Positions 1-9,485 of a DNA stretch of 64,000 nucleotides are shown here, piece after piece. Under the pieces are notes generated by a model. It was given only the letters and a program-made list of their open reading frames with translations. It did no database searches and had not been told where the DNA came from. Each line of letters starts with the position of its first letter. Position 1 is the first letter of the stretch. The position numbers and the translations under genes were made by a program. Source of the DNA: Endozoicomonas sp. G2_1 (GTDB lineage: Bacteria; Pseudomonadota; Gammaproteobacteria; Enterobacterales; Alteromonadaceae); the NCBI RefSeq assembly GCF_017744155.1, contig NZ_JAGHQT010000003.1, forward strand, positions 302,107-366,106, given 5' to 3'.

Positions 1-118
1 TGAAGTGTCATATTGGTATATATGGCTTGCAATTTTAATCATTTAGACGCTAGTTTGCAAAATCAAAACTGACGATAATACTCTTTAGAGCGAAAGCGTA
101 TGAATATTTGGGGGCAAT

Positions 119-1324
119 ATGTCAAACAATAACAATGGTCATTTTTATCAACACCTAAGCCAAGAGCTTGAGCAAGTGAAAGCCGATGGTTTGTACAAAG
201 CAGAGCGCGTTATCACCAGTGCTCAGCAAGCTGAAATTGCAGTAACATCAAGCAATCAAGTGATAAACTTTTGTGCGAATAACTACTTGGGCTTAGCGAA
301 TCACCCAAGTTTAATTGAAGCGGCAAAAGCAGGCTTAGACGACCACGGTTTTGGTATGGCATCGGTACGCTTTATTTGCGGTACTCAAGATATTCACAAA
401 ACCCTTGAACACAAGCTCAGTCAGTTTCTCAGCATGGAAGACACGATATTGTATTCATCGTGTTTTGATGCCAATGCTGGTTTGTTTGAAACTATTTTAG
501 GCCCTGAAGACGCCATTATTAGTGATGCGTTAAATCACGCATCAATCATCGATGGCGTGCGCTTGTGTAAAGCTAAGCGTTTTCGTTATGCCAACAACGA
601 CATGGCTGAGTTAGAAGCGCGTTTACAAGAAGCGGATCAAGCGGGTGCTCGGTTTAAACTGATTGCCACCGATGGCGTGTTTTCAATGGACGGTGTAATC
701 GCTAATTTGCAGGGCATTTGCGACCTTGCTGATAAATATAACGCTTTAGTGATGGTTGATGATTCTCATGCTGTTGGTTTTGTTGGTGAACAAGGTCGCG
801 GCAGTCACGAATACTGCCAAGTGATGGATCGTGTTGACATCATTACCGGTACCTTAGGTAAAGCGATGGGCGGTGCCTCAGGTGGTTATACTTCAGGTAA
901 AAAGGAAGTTATCGATTGGTTGCGTCAACGCTCTCGTCCTTACTTGTTTTCAAATTCACTTGCGCCAGCCATTGTTAGCGCTTCTATCCGCGTTTTAGAT
1001 TTATTAGCTGAAGGTGATGATTTGCGCCGTCAGTTAAAAGATAACGCACAGTATTTCCGCAGCAACATGGAAGCCGCTGGTTTCACCTGTGCCGGTGCCG
1101 ACCATGCCATTGTTCCTGTAATGCTTGGCGATGCTAAGTTAGCCAGTGAAATGGCGGACCGTTTATTAGCTGAAGGCATTTATGTTATTGGCTTCTCCTT
1201 CCCAGTGGTGCCGAAAGGCCAAGCGCGCATTCGCACGCAAATTTCTGCCGCGCACAGTAAAGCACAGCTCGATCACGCTATTTCGGCGTTTACTCGTATC
1301 GGTAAAGAAATGGGAGTTATCTAA
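119..1324 (+). CDS. kbl: Glycine C-acetyltransferase (2-amino-3-ketobutyrate CoA ligase)
   Basis: This PLP enzyme cleaves 2-amino-3-ketobutyrate with CoA to glycine and acetyl-CoA, the second step of threonine catabolism in the cytosol. The 401-residue protein matches the usual length of about 398. The PLP lysine lies in [12 protein letters not shown] at about residue 248, and the alpha-oxoamine synthase signature DDSHAVGF is present. The ATG is preceded by a strong GGGGG ribosome site (TTTGGGGGCAAT). The stop codon overlaps the tdh start (TAATG), so the two genes are translationally coupled as in E. coli. Identification is secure from near full-length resemblance. Confidence 0.96.
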   Translation: MSNNNNGHFYQHLSQELEQVKADGLYKAERVITSAQQAEIAVTSSNQVINFCANNYLGLANHPSLIEAAKAGLDDHGFGMASVRFICGTQDIHKTLEHKLSQFLSMEDTILYSSCFDANAGLFETILGPEDAIISDALNHASIIDGVRLCKAKRFRYANNDMAELEARLQEADQAGARFKLIATDGVFSMDGVIANLQGICDLADKYNALVMVDDSHAVGFVGEQGRGSHEYCQVMDRVDIITGTLGKAMGGASGGYTSGKKEVIDWLRQRSRPYLFSNSLAPAIVSASIRVLDLLAEGDDLRRQLKDNAQYFRSNMEAAGFTCAGADHAIVPVMLGDAKLASEMADRLLAEGIYVIGFSFPVVPKGQARIRTQISAAHSKAQLDHAISAFTRIGKEMGVI

Positions 1325-2358
1325 TGACAACCATGAAATCACTTGCCAAATTACACGCTCGAGAAGGCATTTGGATGACCGACTCACCCAAGCCAGAATT
1401 AGGTCATAACGATTTGTTGATTCGGATTAATAAAACTGCGATTTGTGGCACCGATATTCATATTTATAACTGGGATGAATGGTCGCAAAAAACGATTCCT
1501 GTGCCTATGGTGGTTGGCCATGAATACGCTGGCGAAGTTGTTGCTATCGGCCAAGAAGTGCGCGGTTTTGACATTGGCGATCGCGTATCTGGTGAGGGCC
1601 ATATTACTTGTGGCCATTGCCGCAACTGTCGCGGTGGTCGCACCCACTTGTGTCGCAATACGGTTGGTGTTGGTGTTGATCGCGCTGGCGCATTTGCCGA
1701 GTATTTGGTTATTCCTGCTTTCAACGCATTTAAGTTGCCAGATGAAATCCCAGATGAGTTGGCCGCTATTTTTGACCCGTTTGGCAATGCGGTACACACG
1801 GCCTTATCGTTCGATCTAGTCGGCGAAGATGTCTTGATTACCGGTGCAGGGCCAATTGGTATTATGGCAGCCGCAGTGGCCAAACACGTTGGCGCTCGTC
1901 ATGTTGTGGTTACAGACGTTAATGAATACCGCTTAGATCTGGCTCGTAAAATGGGCGCCACTAAAGCGGTGAATGTCGCTAATGAAAAGCTTACTGATGT
2001 GATGGCTGAACTCGGCATGACTGAGGGCTTCGATGTTGGCCTTGAAATGTCGGGTGTACCAATGGCATTTACCGATATGCTTGAAAACATGAATAATGGC
2101 GGCAAAATAGCCATGCTAGGTATTCCTGGGCAAGATATGGCTATCGACTGGAGCAAGGTTATCTTCAAAGGTTTAACCATTAAAGGTATCTACGGCCGTG
2201 AAATGTTTGAAACCTGGTATAAGATGGCGAGTTTGATTCAATCCGGTTTAGATTTAACGCCAATTATTACCCATGAATTTTCTGTGGATGATTTTCAACA
2301 GGGATTTGATACTATGCGCTCTGGCCAATCGGGTAAAGTTATCCTAAATTGGCGCTAA
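1324..2358 (+). CDS. tdh: L-threonine 3-dehydrogenase
   Basis: This zinc- and NAD-dependent medium-chain dehydrogenase oxidises threonine to 2-amino-3-ketobutyrate, the substrate of the upstream kbl product. Visible landmarks are the catalytic zinc cysteine in AICGTDIH (about residue 41), GHEYAGEV, the structural zinc cysteines in [15 protein letters not shown], and the nucleotide-binding GAGPIGIM. The start at 1324 overlaps the kbl stop as TAATG and has GGGAG 8 bases upstream. An in-frame ATG at 1333 would give the 341-residue E. coli length. Similarity to E. coli Tdh runs over the whole length. Confidence 0.97.
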   Translation: MTTMKSLAKLHAREGIWMTDSPKPELGHNDLLIRINKTAICGTDIHIYNWDEWSQKTIPVPMVVGHEYAGEVVAIGQEVRGFDIGDRVSGEGHITCGHCRNCRGGRTHLCRNTVGVGVDRAGAFAEYLVIPAFNAFKLPDEIPDELAAIFDPFGNAVHTALSFDLVGEDVLITGAGPIGIMAAAVAKHVGARHVVVTDVNEYRLDLARKMGATKAVNVANEKLTDVMAELGMTEGFDVGLEMSGVPMAFTDMLENMNNGGKIAMLGIPGQDMAIDWSKVIFKGLTIKGIYGREMFETWYKMASLIQSGLDLTPIITHEFSVDDFQQGFDTMRSGQSGKVILNWR

Positions 2359-2394
2359 AATAGTTATTAGAGCAGTACAGACAAGGTAATCAGC

Positions 2395-2715
2395 ATGACG
2401 ACGTTTAAACACTTATCGGTTCAAGATTTACACAAAGAGTTAAGCAACCAACACTATGTTGTACTTGATACCCGAGATCCTGCGTCGTTTCATGCTGGCA
2501 GAATCCCCGGCGCCTTTCACTTAACCAATGAGTCGTTAACTGACTTTTTGCGCGACGCTGACTATGACGCGCCAACTGTTGTCTGTTGTTATCACGGTAT
2601 TTCTAGCCAACAAGCGGCTCAGTATTTAATTGGCCAAGACTTTACTGATGTCTATTCCCTCGATGGCGGCTTTACCGAGTGGCAAAGTACGTTTCCCAAT
2701 GACACTGAGAACTAA
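2395..2715 (+). CDS. glpE: Single-domain rhodanese, thiosulfate sulfurtransferase GlpE
   Basis: A small cytosolic sulfurtransferase of 106 residues, the normal GlpE length. The active-site loop is CCYHGISSQQAAQYL, with the catalytic cysteine at about residue 65 as in E. coli. The N-terminal LDTRDPASFHAGRIPGA matches the rhodanese fold. It transfers sulfane sulfur from thiosulfate to thiol acceptors such as thioredoxin. The next gene encodes a rhomboid protease, so the glpE-glpG pair is conserved, but glpD and glpR are absent here. Confidence 0.92.
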   Translation: MTTFKHLSVQDLHKELSNQHYVVLDTRDPASFHAGRIPGAFHLTNESLTDFLRDADYDAPTVVCCYHGISSQQAAQYLIGQDFTDVYSLDGGFTEWQSTFPNDTEN

Positions 2716-2755
2716 AAAGAATATTGTTTTTGGTTTGATGTTTTTTTAACTCGTT

Positions 2756-3373
2756 TTGATTAACGTAAAAAACTACATATTATCACTAAAGGCATCTCTG
2801 GCTACTAAACCATTGACGGTAGTTGTTTTTATTTGTTGTTGGTTAGCTTTTTTCTACTCAATATTCGGTGATCCATTTCGAGCTAGGCAGCTACTGCTAT
2901 TGCCTAATTGCGTTAATATTGAGTATTTATTTACAGCACCTTACAACTTACTTTCGCCAATATTTTTTCACACCACATGGCTACATATCTTGTTTAATAG
3001 TATTTTGTGGTGGCAGTTGGCGGGTAGTATAGAAACGTATATCAGTAAGAGAGTACTGGTAATATTGCTAGTCGCTTCTAGTTCGATACCAAATTTGACA
3101 CAGTTTTTAGTTATAGGGCCAAATTTTGCTGGTATATCTGGCGTTATTTATGCCTTAGTTGGCTATATTTGGTGGATTAATTTATTGGACAACAAAGCAG
3201 AGATCTATCTGCCGAAGGCTGTAATCGTTGGAGCCTTAATATGGTTGGCGATGGGCTTTATTGACATGTTACCAGTAATGTCTGGGAACGCAGGCCATTT
3301 AGCCGGCCTTATTTGCGGTTGTCTTATTGCGTTGATTGACGTAAAAACTAGTTTAGTTTCCGGTAAAAAATAA
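2756..3373 (+). CDS. glpG: Rhomboid intramembrane serine protease, GlpG-like, lacking the cytoplasmic domain
   Basis: This inner-membrane protein has six hydrophobic segments and the rhomboid catalytic set: HILFN at about 77-81, the nucleophile in GISG (Ser about 128) and GHLAG (His about 181). Together these form the Ser-His dyad that cleaves transmembrane substrates. At 205 residues it is some 70 shorter than E. coli GlpG because the N-terminal cytoplasmic domain is missing. Only 40 bases separate it from glpE, so the domain is not simply hidden upstream. The predicted start is TTG, with no better in-frame ATG before the first membrane segment and no strong ribosome site, so the exact start is uncertain. 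Confidence 0.85.
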   Translation: MINVKNYILSLKASLATKPLTVVVFICCWLAFFYSIFGDPFRARQLLLLPNCVNIEYLFTAPYNLLSPIFFHTTWLHILFNSILWWQLAGSIETYISKRVLVILLVASSSIPNLTQFLVIGPNFAGISGVIYALVGYIWWINLLDNKAEIYLPKAVIVGALIWLAMGFIDMLPVMSGNAGHLAGLICGCLIALIDVKTSLVSGKK

Positions 3374-3378
3374 TAATC

Positions 3379-3768
3379 TTAGTTATCTAGCCACTGAGTA
3401 AATAAGAGCTTTTTAACTAGTGGCTTGCCGGTTTCTTGGGTGAGTAAGTTTTTTACTTTTTCTTCACACAAGCGCTGAATTTCGCTACGTCCCTTAATTG
3501 ATTTAACTTTTTCTTCTGGTTGTTGACCAATAATATTGATAATGGCATCGCGCAGCAGTGGAGAGTGGTGTTCGACCACTTCGAGATTATCAGGGCCTTC
3601 GACCATAAGTTCGACGGTTAAACGTACATAACCAAGCTTTTTCTTAACGGCAACGTAATTGGTAATGATATCCGGTTCAAAACCAAAATAGGCATATTCG
3701 GCGGCTTTGCTAGGCAAAGATAGCACTGATATGGCTAAGCCGAAGGCAATGACAGCAAGGTTTTTCAT
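3379..3768 (-). CDS. FliL-like exported protein
   Basis: A 129-residue protein that begins with a hydrophobic signal or anchor (MKNLAVIAFGLAISVLSL). The rest resembles the C-terminal domain of FliL, the flagellar basal-body protein: YVAVKKKLGYVRLTVELMVEG, then SPLLRDAIINIIGQQ and a C-terminal LLFTQWLDN. The open frame extends 36 codons upstream, but the internal ATG fits the signal sequence, so I chose 3768. No flagellar gene lies nearby, so it is probably a stand-alone FliL-family paralogue rather than part of the flagellar operon. The function is inferred from the fold only. Confidence 0.72.
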   Translation of the reverse strand: MKNLAVIAFGLAISVLSLPSKAAEYAYFGFEPDIITNYVAVKKKLGYVRLTVELMVEGPDNLEVVEHHSPLLRDAIINIIGQQPEEKVKSIKGRSEIQRLCEEKVKNLLTQETGKPLVKKLLFTQWLDN

Positions 3769-3971
3769 GATAGTTAGTCTCAATTGGCATTCGTGAACCG
3801 CAGCGTCTTTGCTCCGGCAATCAAGGGTTACTTGATAACGATATTCTAGTAGAAAATTTGCCTTGTTCGCGGGCAAATTTCAATCTTTTTCTGTCTTTTT
3901 TAGTTTTGATTAACTTTCTTTTTCTAATTTAGCTTTTGAGTTTAACCCATTATTTTTCAAATGATTATACA

Positions 3972-4688
3972 TTATGCGCCAAGTAGTTGTTGGCCTAACA
4001 GGGTAACGCAAAAACCGATTACTGCACCTAGCGGTGGTGCCCAGTGATGTTCAAGTCTTGATTGTGGCGCTATATCCTGAAAAATCAAATATAAGATGCC
4101 GCCCGCCGCCAACAACATAATTAACCCTAACACTAAGCTGTGATTACTTAGCCAATAAAATCCAATAAGGCCTGAGATAGGGCCAATCACAACTAGGCCG
4201 AGCATATAACCGAGAATTTTTCTATCGCTGAGTTGTTGCTGTTTAAGCTCTTTAAAGGCGTTGAAGCCCTCAGGTAAGTTTTGCAAGCCAATTAATACCG
4301 CGAGTAGCAGAGCAAGTGGTGAGTTGAGTGCCACTAAGCCACCTAAAGCGAGCGCTTCAGGGACATAGTCTAGAAGCATTCCTGTCAGTTGTGGGCTTTC
4401 TCTGCGTTTAAGGCCTAGGTAGCGCTCCAGTGAGAAAAAAATTAAACCGCCGACTAAGATGATTGGTACAGTTAATACTGGAATTGACAAGTGATGACGG
4501 CCTTCTGGGATCAGTACAAGAGTCGTTGCACCCAGCAAAATACCACCGCCAAGCGCAATAACAAAGTGACGAAACTCTTGTTCCAACCAGTTGGTATGAA
4601 TGTGTTCAATACTGGCCAAAAAGCCACCGAGTGGAATACAGATACCAGCGAGTGTCGTCAGGGCAACAATAGTAAGTAATTCAGACAT
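3972..4688 (-). CDS. ZIP-family membrane protein (putative metal transporter)
   Basis: A 238-residue polytopic protein with about eight membrane segments and the ZIP-family layout. Family members import or export divalent metals such as Zn, Fe or Mn. The two core motifs are degenerate. TM4 reads LDYVPEALALG and TM5 reads LQNLPEGFNAF. The Pro-Glu pairs remain, but the histidines normally one or two residues ahead of them (HNxPEG) are Asp or Gln. Metal specificity therefore cannot be predicted, and transport itself is uncertain. The gene stands alone and is divergent from ubiC. Confidence 0.75.
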   Translation of the reverse strand: MSELLTIVALTTLAGICIPLGGFLASIEHIHTNWLEQEFRHFVIALGGGILLGATTLVLIPEGRHHLSIPVLTVPIILVGGLIFFSLERYLGLKRRESPQLTGMLLDYVPEALALGGLVALNSPLALLLAVLIGLQNLPEGFNAFKELKQQQLSDRKILGYMLGLVVIGPISGLIGFYWLSNHSLVLGLIMLLAAGGILYLIFQDIAPQSRLEHHWAPPLGAVIGFCVTLLGQQLLGA

Positions 4689-4827
4689 TAACTGATTATT
4701 GATAAGTGATTTGCGCTTATATTACGCCGATAAATACCCAACATCTAGCTTCAATATTAAGCCAGAAAATCGGGCGTATGCCATTAGGCAGACTTATCAA
4801 AGCCTGTTATTATAGCGCTAGTTATTG

Positions 4828-5457
4828 ATGTCTCTACGTATGATGAACAATTTACAACATTTTTTTCCTGTCACGCTTGCCGCAACTTGGCTTGATCAAG
4901 CGCCTAGCGGCTTATCCCTGCACTTATCTGATTGGTTATACGACGCCAGTTCGTTAACTGCGCGCTTAAAAAAACACGCGACTCATTTTTCGGTTGAGGT
5001 TATAGGACAAAGGGTTGAAGCCTGCAGTGCTGAGGAAGCCATTGGTGCCGTTAAAGCTGGGGAAGAAGTATTGGTGCGCGAGGTTTTACTTTATTGTGAC
5101 GGTCATGCACAAGTGTTTGCTCGCAGCCTTTTACCATTATCAAGCCTGACTGGTGAGCAACAGCAACTCGCTCAATTGGGCAATCAACCGTTGGGTCAAG
5201 TCTTGTTTAATCACCCCGATTTGGTTCGTCATAGTCAACAAGTTGCAAAATTTGGCGCCGATACTAACGTGGTTAAGCTGGCCAAACAGATACAAGACAG
5301 TACTCGGTCAACCAGTCAGGCTGAACTGTGGGGACGACGTTCAATGTTTATGGTCGCGGACAAACCGATTCTAGTTGCTGAAGTATTTTTGCCCGGGGCA
5401 TTTGCTTATTCAGCAGGTGCCAATATGAATGCTTCGGATAGTTGCGGTGTGTCATGA
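4828..5457 (+). CDS. ubiC: Chorismate pyruvate-lyase
   Basis: This cytosolic enzyme converts chorismate to 4-hydroxybenzoate and pyruvate, the first committed step of ubiquinone synthesis. The 209-residue protein shows the family features: the arginine in [16 protein letters not shown], and the C-terminal GRRSMF...ILVAEVFLP with the catalytic glutamate. In-frame ATGs at 4828, 4840 and 4843 all lack a clear ribosome site, so the start is uncertain by a few codons. The next gene, ubiA, overlaps the stop codon. Confidence 0.9.
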   Translation: MSLRMMNNLQHFFPVTLAATWLDQAPSGLSLHLSDWLYDASSLTARLKKHATHFSVEVIGQRVEACSAEEAIGAVKAGEEVLVREVLLYCDGHAQVFARSLLPLSSLTGEQQQLAQLGNQPLGQVLFNHPDLVRHSQQVAKFGADTNVVKLAKQIQDSTRSTSQAELWGRRSMFMVADKPILVAEVFLPGAFAYSAGANMNASDSCGVS

Positions 5458-6314
5458 CTAGTTTAGCGAGCAAGTGGCACGGCGTTAAGCAGATCACCCG
5501 AATGGATAAACCCATTGGCACTTATTTGTTGCTGTGGCCAACGTTTTGGGCGTTATGGGTAGCCGCCGACAGCGTGCCGAGCTTTCACCTGTTATTTGTT
5601 TTTAGCGCAGGCGTTTTTTTGATGCGCAGTGCCGGTTGTGTAATTAATGATTTTGCTGATCGAAAAGTTGATGGCAAAGTTAAACGCACCAATCAGCGTC
5701 CCTTGGTGACGGGTTTGCTATCGAGCAAAGAAGCGCTTTTCCTGTTTTTTGCCTTAGTGATGATGGCGTTTAGTTTAGCGTTGACCTTGTCTTGGTACGC
5801 GATTCAATTATCGGTTGTTGCCTTGCTGCTGGCCGCCAGTTATCCATTTATGAAGCGTTATACGCATTTACCACAAGTTGTGCTGGGTGCCGCCTTTAGT
5901 TGGGGCATGATTATGGCATTTGCCGAACTCGATGGTCAGGTGCCTATGGTGGCGTGGTTGCTGTTTAGTGCTAATTTATTGTGGACAGTTGCTTACGACA
6001 CTATGTATGCCATGGTCGATCGCGACGATGACTTGAAGATAGGCGTTAAATCGACAGCTATTTTATTTGGTCAACATGACAAACGTATCATTGCGCTTTT
6101 GCAACTGGCTACTTTGGCTTTGTTGTTTAGCGTTGGTGAGTTACTGGCCTTTGGTTGGCCGTATTTGCTCGCGTTAGTCATTGCCGCTGGTTTGTTTTGC
6201 TATCAGCAAATGCTAATTGCCAATCGTCAAAGAGAGGCCTGCTTTCAGGCATTTCTCAACAACCATTGGGTTGGCTTAGTGGTGTTTCTCGGCATTTTTG
6301 TCGAGTATCTGTAA
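5454..6314 (+). CDS. ubiA: 4-hydroxybenzoate polyprenyltransferase
   Basis: This integral membrane enzyme attaches the polyprenyl tail to 4-hydroxybenzoate, directly after UbiC. Both aspartate-rich motifs are visible: [19 protein letters not shown] in the first half and [13 protein letters not shown] in the second, within about nine membrane segments. The ATG overlaps the ubiC stop (ATGA), giving 286 residues against 290 in E. coli and supporting translational coupling. A longer TTG start 12 bases upstream is possible but less likely. The ubiC-ubiA order followed by plsB is conserved with enterobacteria. Confidence 0.95.
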   Translation: MTSLASKWHGVKQITRMDKPIGTYLLLWPTFWALWVAADSVPSFHLLFVFSAGVFLMRSAGCVINDFADRKVDGKVKRTNQRPLVTGLLSSKEALFLFFALVMMAFSLALTLSWYAIQLSVVALLLAASYPFMKRYTHLPQVVLGAAFSWGMIMAFAELDGQVPMVAWLLFSANLLWTVAYDTMYAMVDRDDDLKIGVKSTAILFGQHDKRIIALLQLATLALLFSVGELLAFGWPYLLALVIAAGLFCYQQMLIANRQREACFQAFLNNHWVGLVVFLGIFVEYL

Positions 6315-6325
6315 TTGCTCAATAA

Positions 6326-6351
6326 CAAGTGCTGATAGTGTTCAGCACTTG
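6326..6351. terminator. Hairpin between convergent ubiA and DUF4870 gene
   Basis: Perfect 10-bp inverted repeat (CAAGTGCTGA / TCAGCACTTG) with a 6-base loop, 11 bases after the ubiA stop and between convergent genes. No T-tract follows on either strand, so intrinsic termination is only possible, not clear. Confidence 0.45.
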
Positions 6352-6375
6352 CCTCGCATGTTGCTTAACTAGAGG

Positions 6376-6714
6376 TTACTTGATCAATCGAACTGCAAAA
6401 GGTGCGCGATACGTTAGGCCATCTGATGCCTTAATCACCGCCATAATGCAGAAAATTAAGTGGCATAAGCCAATGATTGGAAATAGAAAGGCGCCAATCA
6501 CAATAATGCTTAATACAGTTGCGATAAAGTAGCCAATGATCACAGTGATCGACCAATTTAGCGCTTCTTTTGAGTGGTCCAGAACAAAGCTGTCGTCTTT
6601 TTTTACCAAATAGCCAATTAAGCCCGGAATAAAGCCAAAAAATATTGTAGCTACCCAGACGATCAGGGCGAGATTTTTACTGTCTTGATTAACTGTCATT
6701 GTTTGCAAATCCAT
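6376..6714 (-). CDS. DUF4870 small membrane protein
   Basis: A 112-residue protein with three or four hydrophobic segments in the Tic20/DUF4870 style. It has an N-terminal NLALIVWVATIFFGFIPGLIGYL, a conserved-looking DHSKEALNWSITV, and a C-terminal FCIMAVIKASDGLTYRAPF. Members are inner-membrane proteins of unknown function. It sits between ubiA and plsB on the plsB strand, about 150 bases beyond the plsB stop, so it probably has its own promoter or is read through from plsB. Confidence 0.82.
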   Translation of the reverse strand: MDLQTMTVNQDSKNLALIVWVATIFFGFIPGLIGYLVKKDDSFVLDHSKEALNWSITVIIGYFIATVLSIIVIGAFLFPIIGLCHLIFCIMAVIKASDGLTYRAPFAVRLIK

Positions 6715-6813
6715 GTTTTTGTATGAGTATCAAATACTATGGTATTTCAGCCGACAAGTTAAGGGTTTGGCAAATTATTTAAACGAGAATGGTATAGTGA
6801 TCGGTTGTTTGCA

Positions 6814-6848
6814 AGCGAGTACAGCTGAATAAATAAGCCGTACTCGCT
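6814..6848 (-). terminator. Hairpin downstream of plsB
   Basis: Perfect 9-bp arms (AGCGAGTAC / GTACTCGCT) around a 17-base loop, starting 13 bases past the plsB stop. There is no T-run after it, so it may be an mRNA 3' stabiliser or a weak terminator. Confidence 0.35.
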
Positions 6849-6861
6849 GAAGATCATTGAA

Positions 6862-9315
6862 CTAGCGGGCGATACTCTGTAGTACTTCGATATCGACTAA
6901 ACTGCTGACTAGGGTTTTAAGCTGAACGAGCTCTGGCGTGTCAATCAGTAGCCCTTGATCATTCGCTTTAATATAACCTAAATCTTTCATGGTATTTATC
7001 AGTGCGGCTTGCGCTTTTTTATCGACAAACTCAGGCGCATTGATATTGTTTAGTACCGATAAACGCTGTGCTATTGCCACAACTTGCTCTTCTAATGCAC
7101 CCTTGGTTATTGGCGCCAAACGGTGCAGCAAGGAGCTGGCAATAGTTAGTCGCTGTAAGCTTTCGTCAGCGCATTCGGCCATTAGTCTCACTTGGGCATG
7201 GAGCGCAGTATCGTCAGTTAACGACCAAAATTGAGCTTTTGTCTGCTTGGCCATTTCCTGCTGCTCTAATACTGCAAGCACACGCTCAACTTGTTCAGCA
7301 ACGTCATCGTTACCTTGCCACAAGAAGAATTCATTGCTCAATAGTGCCGTCAGTTGTTGTACTTGAGCAATGATGTCTTGATGCGCGCTTTTCGCCTGTC
7401 TATCCAGTAAACAGCAGACTAGAGCCGGCACTAAGTATGTGTGTAAGATGTTGTTGCGATAGTAGCGCATTTCTAACGCTGATGATGGTGTCAACGAGAT
7501 GAAATCGCCCAAGTTATCGTGATTCACCGTTACCTTATTTAATGCAATAACATCGTTAAGCAGCTCTTTACCTGAGCACTCAGGTACTGTCGTTGAACTA
7601 CTGTAAGGCGCTTGACGCTGCACGGTTAAGAAGAAATCAAGCTGTGCCTCAAGCTCAGATTTTGCCAATGCTTTGTGTTCACTAGCGTGTAAGATGAGTG
7701 CGACCAGGGCAACACCGTTAAGAGCGGCTGACTGGTTGATACTGGTCATTACTTGTTCTGCAAGTACATTGACACTTGGCGTTAACCAACTTGGCTTTTG
7801 CGGGTCGATTGGGTCGATATCTTGTTTCCAATCTGGCACTTGTTGATTGAGGAATTGGTTAATATTAATTGGCTGACCAAAATTAACATAGCCCTTGCCG
7901 TAGTTGCGCAAGTTTTTAATCGCCTTGAGTACGCCAAAAATTGACTCGCCTTCTTTTTTACTGCCACTGAGCTCTTTGTGGTAGGTTTTTACCTCCATTA
8001 CGTGCTCGTAGCCAATATAAACAGGAATAAGCGTCAATGGGCGATCAACACCGCGCAACAAGCTTTGAATGGTCATAGCAAGCATGCCGGTTTTAGGCGC
8101 TAATAAACGACCGGTGCGGCTGCGGCCGCCTTCGGTGTAGTATTTAACCGAGTATCCGCGTTCAAATAACAAACCGAGATATTCGCGGAAAATTGTTGAA
8201 TACAAACGGTTACCGCGAAAGCTTCGACGAATGAAAAAGGCGCCTGCTTTTCTAAAAATGGGACCCGCTGGCCAAAAGTTTAGGTTAATACCGGCAGCAA
8301 TGCGTGGCGGTACTAGCCCTTCGTGATAAATCACATAAGTTAACAACAAGTAATCCATGTGGCTGCGATGACAAGGCACGTAGATAATTTCGTGACCGTC
8401 TTGCGCCACTTTTCGCAAGGTTTCAGCGTTGTTGACTTCAATCCCGTTGTAGAGGCGATTCCACAACCAAGTTAATACGCGGTCGCCAAAGCGAATCATC
8501 GAATTGCGGTAATCACCGGCAATTTCGTCCATCATTTTCAGTGCTTGCTTACGCACTTTTTCTTCAGGTAACTTTTTCGCTTTTGCTTCATCACTAATCA
8601 GTCGCTTAATCGACGGATTAGCCAACAAAGCGGTAAACATTTGCTCTCGATGCATTAACCTTGGGCCAGCAGCAGCAATGTTTTGGCGATGAAAATGAAA
8701 GCGGGCAACGCGCAAAAACTTATGGGCAACCGCGCCCCAATTGTTTTGATTGCCGTGATGGTCAGCCATTTCGCGAATTGAAATAGCCTGACTAAAACGC
8801 GCGAGAGTGTGGCGACCAAGGAATAAAACAATAAAGAACTTGCGTAACCAAGTAGGTGACTCTTGGTCGGCCAGCAGAGTACCAACATTGGCGTTGTTCT
8901 TTTCTTTTGTTGGTGTTCTGCCCCAGTTGAGGTTTACTGGAATCAACTGAGCGTCTAGCTCCAAGTCACTCTGGTGTTTGCTCAAGAGCGCGATACCGTG
9001 AGATTTTGCCTTAGTCGGGCTTGCCTTGCGCCAAGGTAATAACGGTGTTGGTTTTTCTAAACACAAGGTGCGCAGAAAGGTTTTGCCATTGAGCTTGATG
9101 GTACCCAAAGGATCGGGCAGGTTGAGCATTTTACAAGCCTGCTGCAACGTCAGTAAATCACTGGCTGACTGATGGCTAATAACATAAAAAATAGGTTTTT
9201 TAGGATCTGTGTTATCGGTATCTAACGCGCTGTCTGGCACAACTTTAGCGCGCACCAGTAATTTAATAGGCAGTTTTAGTAAAAAGTAAAAAAAAGCTCT
9301 TAAAGCCAACATCAT
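6862..9315 (-). CDS. plsB: Glycerol-3-phosphate 1-O-acyltransferase
   Basis: This inner-membrane-associated enzyme makes lysophosphatidic acid from glycerol-3-phosphate and acyl-ACP or acyl-CoA, the first step of phospholipid synthesis. The 817 residues match the long PlsB class. The four acyltransferase blocks are visible: HRSHMD at about 316-321, GAFFIRRSFRGNRLY, YYTEGGRSRTGR, and the LIPVYIGYE block. The hydrophobic N-terminal part (AFFYFLLKLPIKLLV) and the large C-terminal helical domain are as expected. Synteny with ubiA on one side and lexA on the other supports the call. Confidence 0.97.
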   Translation of the reverse strand: MMLALRAFFYFLLKLPIKLLVRAKVVPDSALDTDNTDPKKPIFYVISHQSASDLLTLQQACKMLNLPDPLGTIKLNGKTFLRTLCLEKPTPLLPWRKASPTKAKSHGIALLSKHQSDLELDAQLIPVNLNWGRTPTKEKNNANVGTLLADQESPTWLRKFFIVLFLGRHTLARFSQAISIREMADHHGNQNNWGAVAHKFLRVARFHFHRQNIAAAGPRLMHREQMFTALLANPSIKRLISDEAKAKKLPEEKVRKQALKMMDEIAGDYRNSMIRFGDRVLTWLWNRLYNGIEVNNAETLRKVAQDGHEIIYVPCHRSHMDYLLLTYVIYHEGLVPPRIAAGINLNFWPAGPIFRKAGAFFIRRSFRGNRLYSTIFREYLGLLFERGYSVKYYTEGGRSRTGRLLAPKTGMLAMTIQSLLRGVDRPLTLIPVYIGYEHVMEVKTYHKELSGSKKEGESIFGVLKAIKNLRNYGKGYVNFGQPININQFLNQQVPDWKQDIDPIDPQKPSWLTPSVNVLAEQVMTSINQSAALNGVALVALILHASEHKALAKSELEAQLDFFLTVQRQAPYSSSTTVPECSGKELLNDVIALNKVTVNHDNLGDFISLTPSSALEMRYYRNNILHTYLVPALVCCLLDRQAKSAHQDIIAQVQQLTALLSNEFFLWQGNDDVAEQVERVLAVLEQQEMAKQTKAQFWSLTDDTALHAQVRLMAECADESLQRLTIASSLLHRLAPITKGALEEQVVAIAQRLSVLNNINAPEFVDKKAQAALINTMKDLGYIKANDQGLLIDTPELVQLKTLVSSLVDIEVLQSIAR

Positions 9316-9485
9316 TGGAATAAATTCAGTGTGATTAATGGGCGCATTCTACCATTGCTAAGTTGATTTGTCCTTACTGACATTATGGTTGCTTGGCAAT
9401 GAGAATTCACTGAATAACAGAGCAGTTATTTTTTGGCTGTGGCTTGTATATAATTTGCGATAGCGAGTTTAGAAAGGAAATGTAA

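Noticed and set aside
1..118. Riboswitch or attenuator ahead of kbl
   Set aside because: No stable hairpin plus T-run, no leader peptide, and no recognised aptamer pattern in the 118 bases available.
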